Source: Plasmodium malariae
Lineage: Eukaryota > Apicomplexa > Aconoidasida > Haemosporida > Plasmodiidae
DNA length: 64,000 nt
Reading direction: 5' to 3'
Assembly (NCBI RefSeq): GCF_900090045.1
Contig: NC_041776.1
Location: 434,001-498,000, forward strand
The translations under genes were made by a program, and so were the position numbers. Numbering within the stretch: the first letter of the stretch is position 1; each line of letters opens with the position of its first letter. Under the pieces are notes generated by a model that had not been told where the DNA came from, searched no databases, and saw nothing but the letters and a program-made list of their open reading frames with translations. Shown in pieces: positions 23,990 to 34,566 of the stretch.

Positions 23990-25200
23990 TTGCATTACAT
24001 GCACGTTTATGCGCGCGTTTGGGTAAACACATGTGAAAAATAATTTTGATTCCTTAAACTTTCACCAATAGAAAAAAATATTGCTGTGAGTCAAACCCGA
24101 ACTACACTTTCTTTCATTGAAAAAATGAATATTTTTTATATTTATATATTTTTTTTTTTTTTACATATGAGAAGTAAACTATGTCAGAGAGAGTTATATA
24201 TGCAATAGCTTTTTTTCTCTCTCCATTACTTATTTGTTTACTCGTTTTTGCTAACATTTTGCTAACATTTTTGCTAACATTTTGCTAACATTTTTGCTAA
24301 CATTTTGCTAACATTTTTGCTAATATTTTTCTAATTTTTTACACTTCTTACTATTCTTTTTAAGCCCTTCTTTTTGTCCTACATTCAAAAATGATGGAGT
24401 TACAAATCATTGGCTTTCCGTTCATTTTTATAAACACACTTTTTATGGAGTAATAGTAATTACACTACTCTCTCACGTTTATTTTGTAAGCTTTGCGCCT
24501 TTAAACATAAGTTGAACTGTTGAAATGGCATAATACATAAGCATATAAATATACATATATATAGTATGTACATATTTTTTATTAGTTCCCTACAGATTTA
24601 CACACGCCATCTTTTTTTTTTTTTTTTTTTCTCCAATTTTTTTTAATTTTTATTAATTTTTGTCAATTTAATTCTTATAGCTCGAAAAAAAAAAAAATTT
24701 CAATTATGTTAATCATAGTGTAATAAAGTTCAAAAAATTTTACTCAATTAGGTTAAAGCGAGCAATATATTGAAAAAGTGAACCACGTGAAAAAAAAAAA
24801 AACCTGAAAACTTGTTCGCGTGTAAGCGGAAGTACATATATAATCATACACATATATACTATACATACACACACACACACACATATACTATACATATACA
24901 TACACAAATACATACACATAGGTATGCACACACATATGCACATAAACATGCATACACTCACACGCCCACACGAATATGCATGTACACATGTGCTTATATT
25001 TATATATATATAATGTGGTATATTCTTTTTGTGAAAAAAAAAAGGGTGAAACAACGATACTTCACAACAGGTGTTATAATCTCACCTACCATTTATTTCA
25101 TAAGATTAATTATTTTTTCCAAAAAATAAGATTATTACATTTCCCTGAAATGAACCATTCCTTTTGGCGTGTATCTGCATGTTCACATGTACGTACACAC

Positions 25201-25345
25201 ATAGGTAATTAAACACACACATGGGTAATTACGCACATACATAGGTAATTGCACACACACATAGGTAATTACACACACACATAGGTAATTACACACACAC
25301 ATAGGTAATTACACACACACATAGATAATTACACACATAAATACA
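25201..25345. repeat. 20-base intergenic tandem repeat
   Basis: About seven copies of a 20-base unit reading acacacacataggtaatta, with single-base variants. It lies in the upstream region shared by UBP1 and START1. Confidence 0.85.
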
Positions 25346-27379
25346 TATATATATATAATATATTTACGCATATATGTGAGAAAGCTTGTAAACCTTTCCG
25401 CAAAGTACTATTTTGTTTTTTTCCCCGCTGGCAAAGTATCAAATGAAGAAAATTCGAAACTGAAAAAATATTCGAACCTTTAATTTTTTCCAAAAAAAAA
25501 AAAAAATAAATAATACTATTTTTCCTCTTATTAATACGTGAAATTTTGTTAAAACTGTCTACTCATCTTTGCAAATTCGTAATGAGTATACATAAATATG
25601 AAATATATATATCGCATATATATATATACATACATATACATATAAATGCGAGTATTTATTACGTACGCACGAACTGCTTAACCAATTAAACTATACCATA
25701 TATTATACGAGCTGGTTTTCTTATTTTTTTTTTTTTTTCTGTTAATTTTTTATGTGCAATTTTACGTTAAAGCTAATATGGAAAAATTCTGAAAAAAAAA
25801 AAGAGTAAAAATAGGTAAAAAAAAGAAGAGAAGAGAAAAAGAAAAACAGAAGAAAAAAGAAAAGGGAAAAAAAAGAAAAGAAGAGAAGAGAAAAAGAAAG
25901 GGAAAAAAAGGCAAGAAAACGAAGCAAAACTTAATAAAACAAAACAAAATGACTTCGTAATATCCACCAAAATTTACTGCATTTATTTTTTTAGAAAAAA
26001 AAAAAAAATGAAGCTGCAATAACATAGTAGAAAAATCAATGCGCATGAAATAAATAAATAAATAATGTGTCTGTATTAAATTCGTTGATTAATTTACAAC
26101 TAATTTGTGAATAATTTACGACCAATTTGCGAATAATTTACGAATAATTTACGACCAATTTGCGAATAATTTACGACTATTTTGTGACTATTTTGTGACT
26201 ATTTTGTGACTATTTTGTGACTATTTTGTGACTATTTTGGAACTATTTTGGGACTATTTTGGGACTATTTTTTGACTACTTTTTAGTAATTTTTTTTACC
26301 ATTTTAACGACATATTTACGAATTCGTTTATTTTGTTAACTGTTTTTATGTGGTTTCTCTATACCACTACACATGATAAAATTACTGTCGTGAATTTTAA
26401 AAAAACTTCTTTTTCGACTATAACTTATATATTTATGTGTTTTTTCCTTCTTTTTTTTTCTTTTTTTTATTTTCTTTTTTTTTTTTTTGTGGCATGTTAT
26501 ATACTGAATTACACCACTAATAGTCTATCAATTTATTTTTAAAAAATTTCCACGTACTTTGTACGCATGCATTGCGCACGCACTATATGTTTTTCACGTG
26601 TACATCGTACATTTGCATATGCATAATATACAGAACGTTTATATACATATATATATTTATATGTGTAATATATATATTTACATATATTTAACATATTTTT
26701 AATATATTTAACCGTATTTAATATATTTAACCATATTTACAACATTTAACATTTTTAATATATTTGCTTATTTTTGTATATATATTTATTTTATTATTTT
26801 TTTTTTTTTTTCCATATTTTACTAGTTTAATCGTACGTACTTGTTAAATTAAAGAATTGCAAAGTAAAATTTGAACGAAAAACATTAAGGGAAAAAGGCT
26901 AAAGAAACACTTGGTTGTAATATTTGCTCGTTTTAAAATAATGACTGCACAGCGTGTAAAAGTAAAAAACAGCATATTCATGTAAGTACCATATATAAAT
27001 TGGCAGCTCTGTATAGCAAACACTGAATGTACACACCAAAATATATACTTATATGTATATGTGTATATATGTGTGTATATATATGTGTGTATATATATGT
27101 GTGTATATATATGTGTGTATATATATGTTTGTATATACATGTGTATATATACGTATATGTATTACATTTTGCACGGAAAGTTACACGTTCAACACACCCC
27201 TGGCAAATGTGGAATAAAGCGTCGTTAATTTTTTTAAAAAACTAGTTTAATTCTCTATTTTTTTGGAACATTTGTATTTTATTTTTATTATATTTTAGTG
27301 TCATAACTTTTTTAGCTTTTTCCATTTCGTTTTCTGTTACCTTTTTTTATTTTTTTAATTTTTTTATTTTATTATTTTT

Positions 27380-27745
27380 TCTACTTTTCATTTTTTCTAT
27401 TTTTCATTTTTTCTATTTTTCAATTTTTCATTTTTTCTATTTTTCATTTTTTCTATTTTTCAATTTTTCTATTTTTCAATTTTTCTATTTTTCAATTTTT
27501 CTATTTTTCAATTTTTCTATTTTTCAATTTTTCTATTTTTCAATTTTTCTATTTTTCAATTTTTCTATTTTTCTATTTTTCATTTTTTCTATTTTTTCAA
27601 TTTTTCATTTTTTCTATTTTTCATTTTTTCTATTTTTCATTTTTTCTATTTTTCATTTTTTCTATTTTTCGTTTTTTTTATTTTTCGTTTTTTTTATTTT
27701 TCGTTTTTTTTATTTTTCGTTTTTTTTATTTTTCGTTTTCCCTTT
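27380..27745. repeat. Pyrimidine-rich tandem repeat upstream of START1
   Basis: Words of about 14-15 bases (tttttctatttttcaa and tttttcattttttctat, later tttttcgttttttttat) repeat for about 360 bases. The plus strand is nearly all pyrimidine with sparse A and G. It ends about 220 bases before the START1 start codon. Confidence 0.85.
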
Positions 27746-27965
27746 TTATTTTGCTTCTTTTATTTGCCTTTTTTTTTTTTCTTTTTTCTTTCTCCTGCTC
27801 TCCTTTGTTTTATTTTTTTTGTGTTTGCCACTCGCCAGTAAAGAAAAAGAAACTAAAGAGTACAAAATAAAGCAAAATAATAAAGCGAATAAAATAAAGC
27901 AAATCAGACAACATATAGTGAAAAAAAAAGATGCACATTTTCTTGTGTACACTACTGTTGTGAAA

Positions 27966-29465
27966 ATGATTTTAAAAAAAAATAAATATATCGTATTAAC
28001 ATTTTTATTGGCACTTTTTGAATATTTGTGCCATGATGGCAAATACAAACTGAAAAATATCACAGACAGGGCGAAATTTCAGCACAATGATTTATCCTTA
28101 ATATTGTCGCATTTGTACATAAAAAAACTACCTTTCGTTAATGCCCTTTTTGGAAATGATATGAGCAGTGATGGTAGTGACAGCTGTAGGGACAACCCGG
28201 CGCTGGGAAGGTGCCATTTCCCAGAAAAGGGCTCCTGTAGCAGGTATGTTAACGGTGGAGTAAAAAATAAGAATTCTCTTTTTAGAAATAATTATAGTGT
28301 ATTATTTTCTCAAAACATAAGAGGGCATTTTCGAATTTTAAATGAACAAACAGAAGGGCGTTTTGGTGGAGCTACAAAGACAGACTTGCAAAATGAACAT
28401 GTACAGAAGGATGCATATGGTCAACCATTGTTACAAGCACAACCTGAGGTTATTTCACCTGGAGTAGGTGAAAAAACTCTTCCAGAAAGAGAAAGTCCAT
28501 TGATAACTGAAAAAACAAGAAAACGTTACTTAGATATTTGTAAAAAAATACGTAGTAATCAATTTTCATACGACAATTGTGAAATATTTCATAAGTCACC
28601 AGAAGTTACATTATATAAAAATTTATTAGATGATAAATCAGAAACAAGATACGATTTAATTGGTTACGGTACCTTAAATGATGTGTCTCTTTATGGTATG
28701 AGTTATGCTTTAAATAATGTGGATACAATTAAAAAATGGAATAAAAATATATATATATTGAATTATTTAAATATAACAGAACCATCTATATTAGAGAAAT
28801 ATAATATTAACGAAAAAATTAATGCTAGTAAATTAATTTTACCAAATGAAAGTGAGGCACCGAAAGGAAATAGGAAATATATGTATTTAGTTAATGGTTT
28901 GCCATGGCCTTTTAAAAGTCATGATACTATATATGAAGTTTATCAAAATTATAATGAAGAAGAGAATATGTTATTAATTGCAAATAAATCAGTTAATGAT
29001 ACCTTTTTAAATAATAGTAGTTATACAAGAATTTCGAATTATGAAAATTTTTTTTGTATTTATCCAAAAAGTAAAAATTCATATGAAAAGGGATTAGATT
29101 ATGTTATATCACTTTATTATGATGTAAATATACCAAAATTTTTACAGAATAATATTCTTAATCAAATATTCCCAAGCTTAGTTTACAGTTTATATAACTC
29201 ATCAAAAGCCATGACTGAAAAAGGTATGAACTTTACCGAAGAGGAAATAAAGAAAAATCCTCTTCCCTTTGAATTAAAGGAAGGAGAAGTTATAAATGAA
29301 CTTAATGCTGCACAAGCAAATAGCAAAAGTGCACAGTTAGATAAAGCATCTAGTGGGGGAGCCTCCATTTTAAGGATAATATTCATTGATCCATTTACTT
29401 TTGTATGGACAGCAAATGTAAGTTTGTTCAAGAAAATATATGTCTTCATAACCAGTATGTTTTAA
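27966..29465 (+). CDS. START1: START-domain phospholipid transfer protein (START1)
   Basis: A single exon of 499 residues. The frame is open from 27819, but the ATG at 27966 gives a clear signal peptide (MILKKNKYIVLTFLLALFEYLC) and is chosen. Residues ~175-430 match the Plasmodium StAR-related lipid transfer domain: a helix after QFSYDNCEIFHKSP, a central beta-sheet with YDLIGYGTLNDVS, the NGLPWPFKSHDTIYE strand-turn, then SLYYDVNIPKF and a C-terminal amphipathic helix. Residues 25-170 are a poorly conserved spacer. The P. falciparum counterpart transfers phospholipids, is secreted to the parasitophorous vacuole and is essential in blood stages; this is family knowledge. The gene is syntenic next to UBP1 and convergent with the prominin-like gene. 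A 3' exon cannot be ruled out, but the domain is complete. Confidence 0.93.
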   Translation: MILKKNKYIVLTFLLALFEYLCHDGKYKLKNITDRAKFQHNDLSLILSHLYIKKLPFVNALFGNDMSSDGSDSCRDNPALGRCHFPEKGSCSRYVNGGVKNKNSLFRNNYSVLFSQNIRGHFRILNEQTEGRFGGATKTDLQNEHVQKDAYGQPLLQAQPEVISPGVGEKTLPERESPLITEKTRKRYLDICKKIRSNQFSYDNCEIFHKSPEVTLYKNLLDDKSETRYDLIGYGTLNDVSLYGMSYALNNVDTIKKWNKNIYILNYLNITEPSILEKYNINEKINASKLILPNESEAPKGNRKYMYLVNGLPWPFKSHDTIYEVYQNYNEEENMLLIANKSVNDTFLNNSSYTRISNYENFFCIYPKSKNSYEKGLDYVISLYYDVNIPKFLQNNILNQIFPSLVYSLYNSSKAMTEKGMNFTEEEIKKNPLPFELKEGEVINELNAAQANSKSAQLDKASSGGASILRIIFIDPFTFVWTANVSLFKKIYVFITSMF

Positions 29466-31639
29466 TTTCGCATTCGTATACATACACGAGCACTACATGC
29501 AGTTTAAACACAAACAAACGCGAACACTCTCGATGTGCAGTATAAACACCCATATTATCATGTCTTATATTGCATATTATAAGAGTGCAACCATGGACTG
29601 TTCATAGCCATGTTTAAAGTATATTTGTGCGAGACATCCAAATGCCGTGTCCTATCATTTTTACAAATTTTTGTTTTCCTTAAAGGAACCAACAATTTTC
29701 TTAAAAAAAAGCAAAAAAATCATGAACAAAAAAAAAAAATATATACACATATAAATGTATATATATATGTGTATATGTGTGTATGTATATGTATACATAT
29801 GTGTATGGATATGTACATATGTGTATAAGTATATATATATATATATATAACACGATGCGACATATTTTATGATAACACTGTGTGACATCATATGTAACAG
29901 TGTACATTTGACAATATATGCAGCAATATGCCCCAGTACATTTTATGACTTTTTCCTTTTTTACTTATTTTTAATTTGTTCTTTTTCATTTATTTTTAAG
30001 GATATTTGTCTTTTATTTTATTTTATCTTATTTTTTTTTCCCCCCCCTATGTCTTCTTCTCTTCTTGCTCTACTTCTTTCACGTCTTCCTCCACTTCTTC
30101 CTCCACTTCTTCCTCCACTTCTTCCTCCACTTTTTCCCCCACTTCTTCCTCCACTTCTTCCTCCACTTCTTCACCCGCTTCTTCCTCTTCCTCTTCCTTT
30201 TCCTTTTCTCGTGTTATCATATTTACAATTTTAAAAATTTTATCCTTTGTATTGTGTAACCACTTCTCCTTCATCATTTTTAATTTTTTAAGATATTTTA
30301 AGAAAATTTACGAAAATTGACGAATATTTAAGAAAAAATAATTAACTTGAAATAAATTTGTTACAACAAAATAACACAGAAGAATGATGATGATGTGCAT
30401 GGTTAAGAAGTAAAACTGAGTCTGGCTGTGACTCATGAAAATTGTGTACACACGTATGTCTGCAGGAATATTTGGAGACCATATGTGTGCAAATATAGAA
30501 ATATTTCAACTTTGTTGAAAATAAAACCTGACCGTGTCAGGACATTTATTCTTAAGGAAAAACGATTAAAAGAGTTAATATATATGCATATATAAAAAAG
30601 CATTTTAAGAATATGAAAGGAAACACTACTTGTGCATTTTAAAGGGAAAAAGCGAAAGTGTGAAAATGGAGAAGCAAACAAAATGGTAAAACATAAAAAT
30701 GGCGAAATGCGTTAAGACATAAAAACAAAAACAAAATGGTAAAAAGAATTTAAGCAAACAAAACAAGAGTAAATAAAACGGATTAAGTCAGAATGGTGAA
30801 TGCGAAATCATTAAAAGGTGTGCGCAGTTGTTAATAATTTTTGTTAAGACAATAATCCCCAAAAAAAAAAAAAAAATTTACAACTAGTATGTACATATAT
30901 ATATATATATATATATATACATACATAAAACAAATGTGTAATTAACATATATTATTAAGTTTTAGTACTAATATCGTTGACAATAATATGTAAATAATCG
31001 TAACAGTAGTAGCACCTGAAATAACCCCTTGGTTAAGCAAGCAGTAACAAATATTCCGCTAGGTGTTAACTGTCTTGGGTTGAAAGGGGTTATTATAGGC
31101 GCTGCTACTAATAACGTTCCTTTTGCACATTTTGACTCATTTTAATTTATTTATTAATATTCTGCTTTATCTTACTTGTTCTACTATTGTGGTTTCCTTA
31201 TACTGCCTCCTCAATCTCTTCAGCTCCTGATATTCTCTTCCCTCTCTCCCCCCCCATTTTGCGCAAGCATCCTAATGGCTAAAAAATAATCTAATGGATA
31301 ACTAAATTTAATTACAAATGTAGGTGTAACTCCCTTTGATCACTTTATATAACACACTATACTTCATTATACTTCGTTATACTTCATTATACTTCGTTAT
31401 ACTTCATTATACTTCGTTATACTTCATTATACTTCGTTATACTTCATTATACTTCGTTATACTTCATTATGCTGCATTATGCTTATTTTGCTGCATTATG
31501 CTTATTTTGCTTCATTGTGCTTATTTTGCCCTTTTTATTGTTTTATTTCTGCTTTTCCATGTGTGCGAGCACTTGTAGTATCACTACCTGTACTTACTGC
31601 TACTTACCTGTATTTCTACTCCCACCCGTGGGTGCTATG
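29466..31639. other. Convergent intergenic region (START1 / prominin-like)
   Basis: Both flanking genes end here. It contains TATG microsatellites (29750-29850), a cttcctcca repeat at about 30080-30190, a 20-base tacttcattatacttcgtta repeat at about 31361-31470, and a small CACCC/GGGTG hairpin (31623-31634) just after the prominin-like stop. The notable element is the long hairpin at 31005-31109, listed separately. Confidence 0.55.
31005..31109. ncRNA. Candidate structured RNA: long imperfect hairpin
   Basis: The sequence folds on itself along almost its whole length. The outer stem pairs AGTAGTAGC (31005-31013) with GCTGCTACT (31101-31109), with one G-U. After one mismatch, CCT pairs with AGG (31015-31017/31097-31099). 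After a 2x2 loop, AATAACCCCTT (31020-31030) pairs perfectly with AAGGGGTTATT (31084-31094). An internal loop (31031-31037/31078-31083) is followed by CAAG, CAGT and AACA (31038-31049) paired with TGTT, ACTG and CTTG (31064-31077) with single-base bulges, and a 14-base apical loop. It is richer in G+C than its surroundings. Strand and transcription are unknown. I looked for SECIS, tRNA and H/ACA features and found none that fit. Confidence 0.35.
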
Positions 31640-33257
31640 TCAGATGGCCTTTAATTGGTAATAGAGCCAGCAAAAGAGGAAAAAGTACCACAGCAAAAAG
31701 GAGATGGTGGAAAAGGCAATTAACGAGATTGACAAAAGTGTAGCATTTAAGACAACTTGATCACAATAATTCTGTCTGATTCTATTTAACTCATTAACAA
31801 CTCTGTTGCAACTCATATTTTTTATTAAGGATTCAACAGTAGTAATAATTAATTCTTTTAACGAATTGAATCCATTCTTAATTTTTGCAAATATATTTAA
31901 TATATCAGCAAAGTTTATACTATCAACAGAATTAACTAAATATTTTCGTATTATAGAACTACTTTGTGCTTTATCTTTATCCTTTGGTGTGTATTCATCC
32001 CATCCAATCTTTTTTGTTACAGTATTGTCTAAATCGCTTAGATCGAATATTTTTTCCTTTAGAATTTTAGCTTTCTTTATAAATATATTAACAACGTTAT
32101 CTAAGTCGTTTTTTAGCACATCATTGTTTAATTTATTACGTAGATTGATATATTTCAGATCATTTATGCTAGACTTATAGCAAATATTATATTTATTTAT
32201 ATTTTTTTCACATGTAGTATCTTCAAAACATAATGCATAGTTATCATTAAAAAAGTACCTGTTCAAATGACTAATATATTCATTTATACCCCAGAGACTC
32301 CAAACCCCAAAGCGAACATTATCCCTTGTAACACCTGTTACTAGTAAAGATTTTTTAAGAGATATTAATTTTATATTATCTAAATATTGATTATTATCCT
32401 TTTTGACAACTATTACCCATAAGTAATCCAAAAAACTACTAGTATTTTTATTAAAAGTTTGCTTAATTCTTGTAAAGAAAGTGCCATATTCCATTATTCT
32501 ATTTTCTATTTCATTTATATCAAAAGAATTAATTTTGTTTAGAATATTAGTAGCTAAATTTTCTTCTATTATTGAAGATTTTTTATTTTTTAAGCAATAC
32601 TCAAGTAATGTATCAGTAAAAACCTCAAAATTTAATTCATTTTTTAATACTCGTTCTGATATTACACATGTTGTCCCTCCTATGATGGATACGCTTAGTA
32701 TTACCGTGCCCATTAAGAGAGTTACGATTGTAAGAAATCCAAAGTAAGCACTAAATACTCCAAATAGATCTAAGAAAAAATGATTACTGTTTGATATATT
32801 CCCTTTTATTAAATAAAAAATAAAGAGAAATAGTCCTATTAATATAAGTACTGGAGGTAATAATAAGATAAACTTTGCGATTAACAATGTTAATGTATAT
32901 TTACGTATATTATCTTTAATTTTATATTTACGTGTAATATCGTATACTGATTTATTAACTAACTCAAATTTTGTTGTTATCTTATCTATATTTTCTTTTA
33001 ACGATTGTTCTATACTCATGTCAACATTAGTGATAGCTGCTTTAATTACGTTCTTCCCATGTTTTATTGTCATCTGTGTATTCTGCAAATATCCATCTCC
33101 TTGTGTTATTATACTATCTAGCACTTCTTTTATCCTCATTAGTACAGGGTAGGAGTGATAGTAACCTTCCTCTAGCGCCTTGTTGTTGTTATGAATGTTC
33201 GTTCGTAATCTTTTTATGTTGTTAAAGAATTTTATGTAGTCTAAAATTAAATGGCAC

Positions 33258-33288
<31 letters not shown>

Positions 33289-34566
33289 TAAGTTGACTAA
33301 GCTGACAATTGTAACAGAGTTTACAACGGTAAACACTTTTGCAAATGTAAAAAAGTTTACAAAGATGATAAAAAATGCAGAAGCAGTGACAACATGTAGA
33401 AACGCGGGAACGAGATATATACATGGAGGTACACATATAAGAAATCAAATCGACACCAGTGTGTGCGCATTGCAGTGGATACCTGAGAAGAAGGGGATAG
33501 AATTTTCCTCATCGAGGTGTATATCTTGCCTAATTTGGTCTTTCACATTTTGATATTTTTCTACAATGATTACTACTTCATTTAAAATGGTTTCTACAGA
33601 ATAACAAACTTCGTCTACTTTTGCATTATTAGAGCATCTGTCGACCAAAACATTCTCTATACTTTTAGATACACTACAGATATTCATGTGAATACCATTC
33701 TTCGTTTTCAAAAAACGGTATATGAACCAGGAACCCAAGAAAACAAGGAAACATAACAAAATACACAAAAATGAATAAGATATAATACTGGACATTCTTT
33801 TTTTCAAATTTTTAATACCATCTTTCTTTTCATCTCTAGGTTTTTCTCTTCCATGTTCGTATCGTCCTTCATGACGTTCTTCATTTAGTGCTTCATTTCC
33901 TATCCCATTTCCTACTCCATTTCCTATCCCATTTTCTACTCCATTTTCTATCCCATTTTCTACTCCATTTCCTACTCCATTTCCTATCCGATTTTCTACT
34001 CCATTTTCTACTCCATTTCCTATCCCATTTTCTACTCCATTTCCTGTCCCATTTTCTACTCCATTTCCTATCCCATTTCCTACTCCATTTCCTATCCCAT
34101 TTCCTATCCCATTTCCTACCCCATTTCCTATCCCATTTCCTACCCCATATTCCATCCCGCTTTCTTTTCTTACTTCCCCTTCATCCTCCTTTTTACATAT
34201 TCTACAGGCAAATATTTTTAAGATTCTTCTAAAGCACTTAGTATACAAAAACAAGGTAGAAAAGTAGACACAAGTAAAAATTGCAAGGAAATATACACAC
34301 GTTACGACATATTGGTTTCTTTTCAGTATGTTCATTACACTCCTTAAGTTAAATTTAGAAAAATCTTCCATCCTCCATGATGTATAAAATATATTCAATA
34401 TACTCTTAGAAAATTTATTTGAATCATTTGATGGAAAAGTTTCATTTTTATTACCACTACAAAAGTAGCCAAATTCGCTACCTATAATATGATTTAATTT
34501 ATTTAATTGTTCCTTTATTAATTCCGTTTTTTTGATGTATATTCCTAACTCGTAATTATCCCCCAT
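31640..34566 (-). CDS. Conserved membrane protein, five spans, prominin-like
   Basis: Two exons, 34566-33483 and 33240-31640, give 894 residues. The donor is CAG|GTATCC, the acceptor a long T run ending TTTTAG, and the junction is phase 1. Five hydrophobic spans are visible: about residues 95-118, 262-285, a long segment beginning LIAKFILLLPPVL, one beginning FGFLTIVTLLMG, and one near the C-terminus (SLIAFSTISFLLWYFF). Two large, mostly helical loops with cysteines lie between spans 2 and 3 and between 4 and 5. That 2+2+1 arrangement with two large loops is the prominin (CD133) topology; I infer the relationship from layout only. Between spans 1 and 2 is an N-G-V-G-N-G-I-G-N repeat. It is known in P. 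falciparum only as a conserved membrane protein of unknown function next to TRSP, as I recall. Confidence 0.85.
33890..34152. repeat. Coding repeat, N-G-V-G / N-G-I-G / N-G-V-E
   Basis: A 12-base unit (plus-strand word ccatttcctatc and variants) repeats about 20 times inside exon 1 of the prominin-like gene, encoding N-G-[VI]-[GE] quartets between the first two membrane spans. Confidence 0.9.

Larger units (their letters stand above)
23627..27965. promoter_or_regulatory. Divergent intergenic region (UBP1 / START1), 4.3 kb
   Basis: The longest spacer in the window, between two divergent start codons. It contains several arrays: gctaacattttt words at about 24247-24330; a 20-base unit (acacacacataggtaatt core) at about 25201-25345; tttgtgactatt and gaataatttacgac words at about 26095-26285; TATG microsatellites near 27050-27130; and a long pyrimidine-rich array at 27290-27830. 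Open frames here are low-complexity. I see no convincing gene. Confidence 0.5.

Noticed and set aside
27819..27965. Longer START1 frame beginning MCLPLASK
   Set aside because: It would bury the clear signal peptide that starts at 27966; the extra residues are Lys/Asn-rich and look like 5' leader.
23627..27965. A hidden gene or centromere in the 4.3-kb UBP1/START1 spacer
   Set aside because: No spliced set of coding-like exons was found, and the region is too short and too rich in G/C-containing repeats for a Plasmodium centromere.
31005..31109. SECIS element, considered because PSTK shows the selenocysteine pathway is present
   Set aside because: The hairpin lacks the TGA opposite GA core and the unpaired AA in the apical loop, and neither neighbour is a known selenoprotein.
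33888..34232. Plus-strand frame of HFLSHFLL repeats
   Set aside because: It is the antisense of the N-G-V-G repeat in the prominin-like gene.
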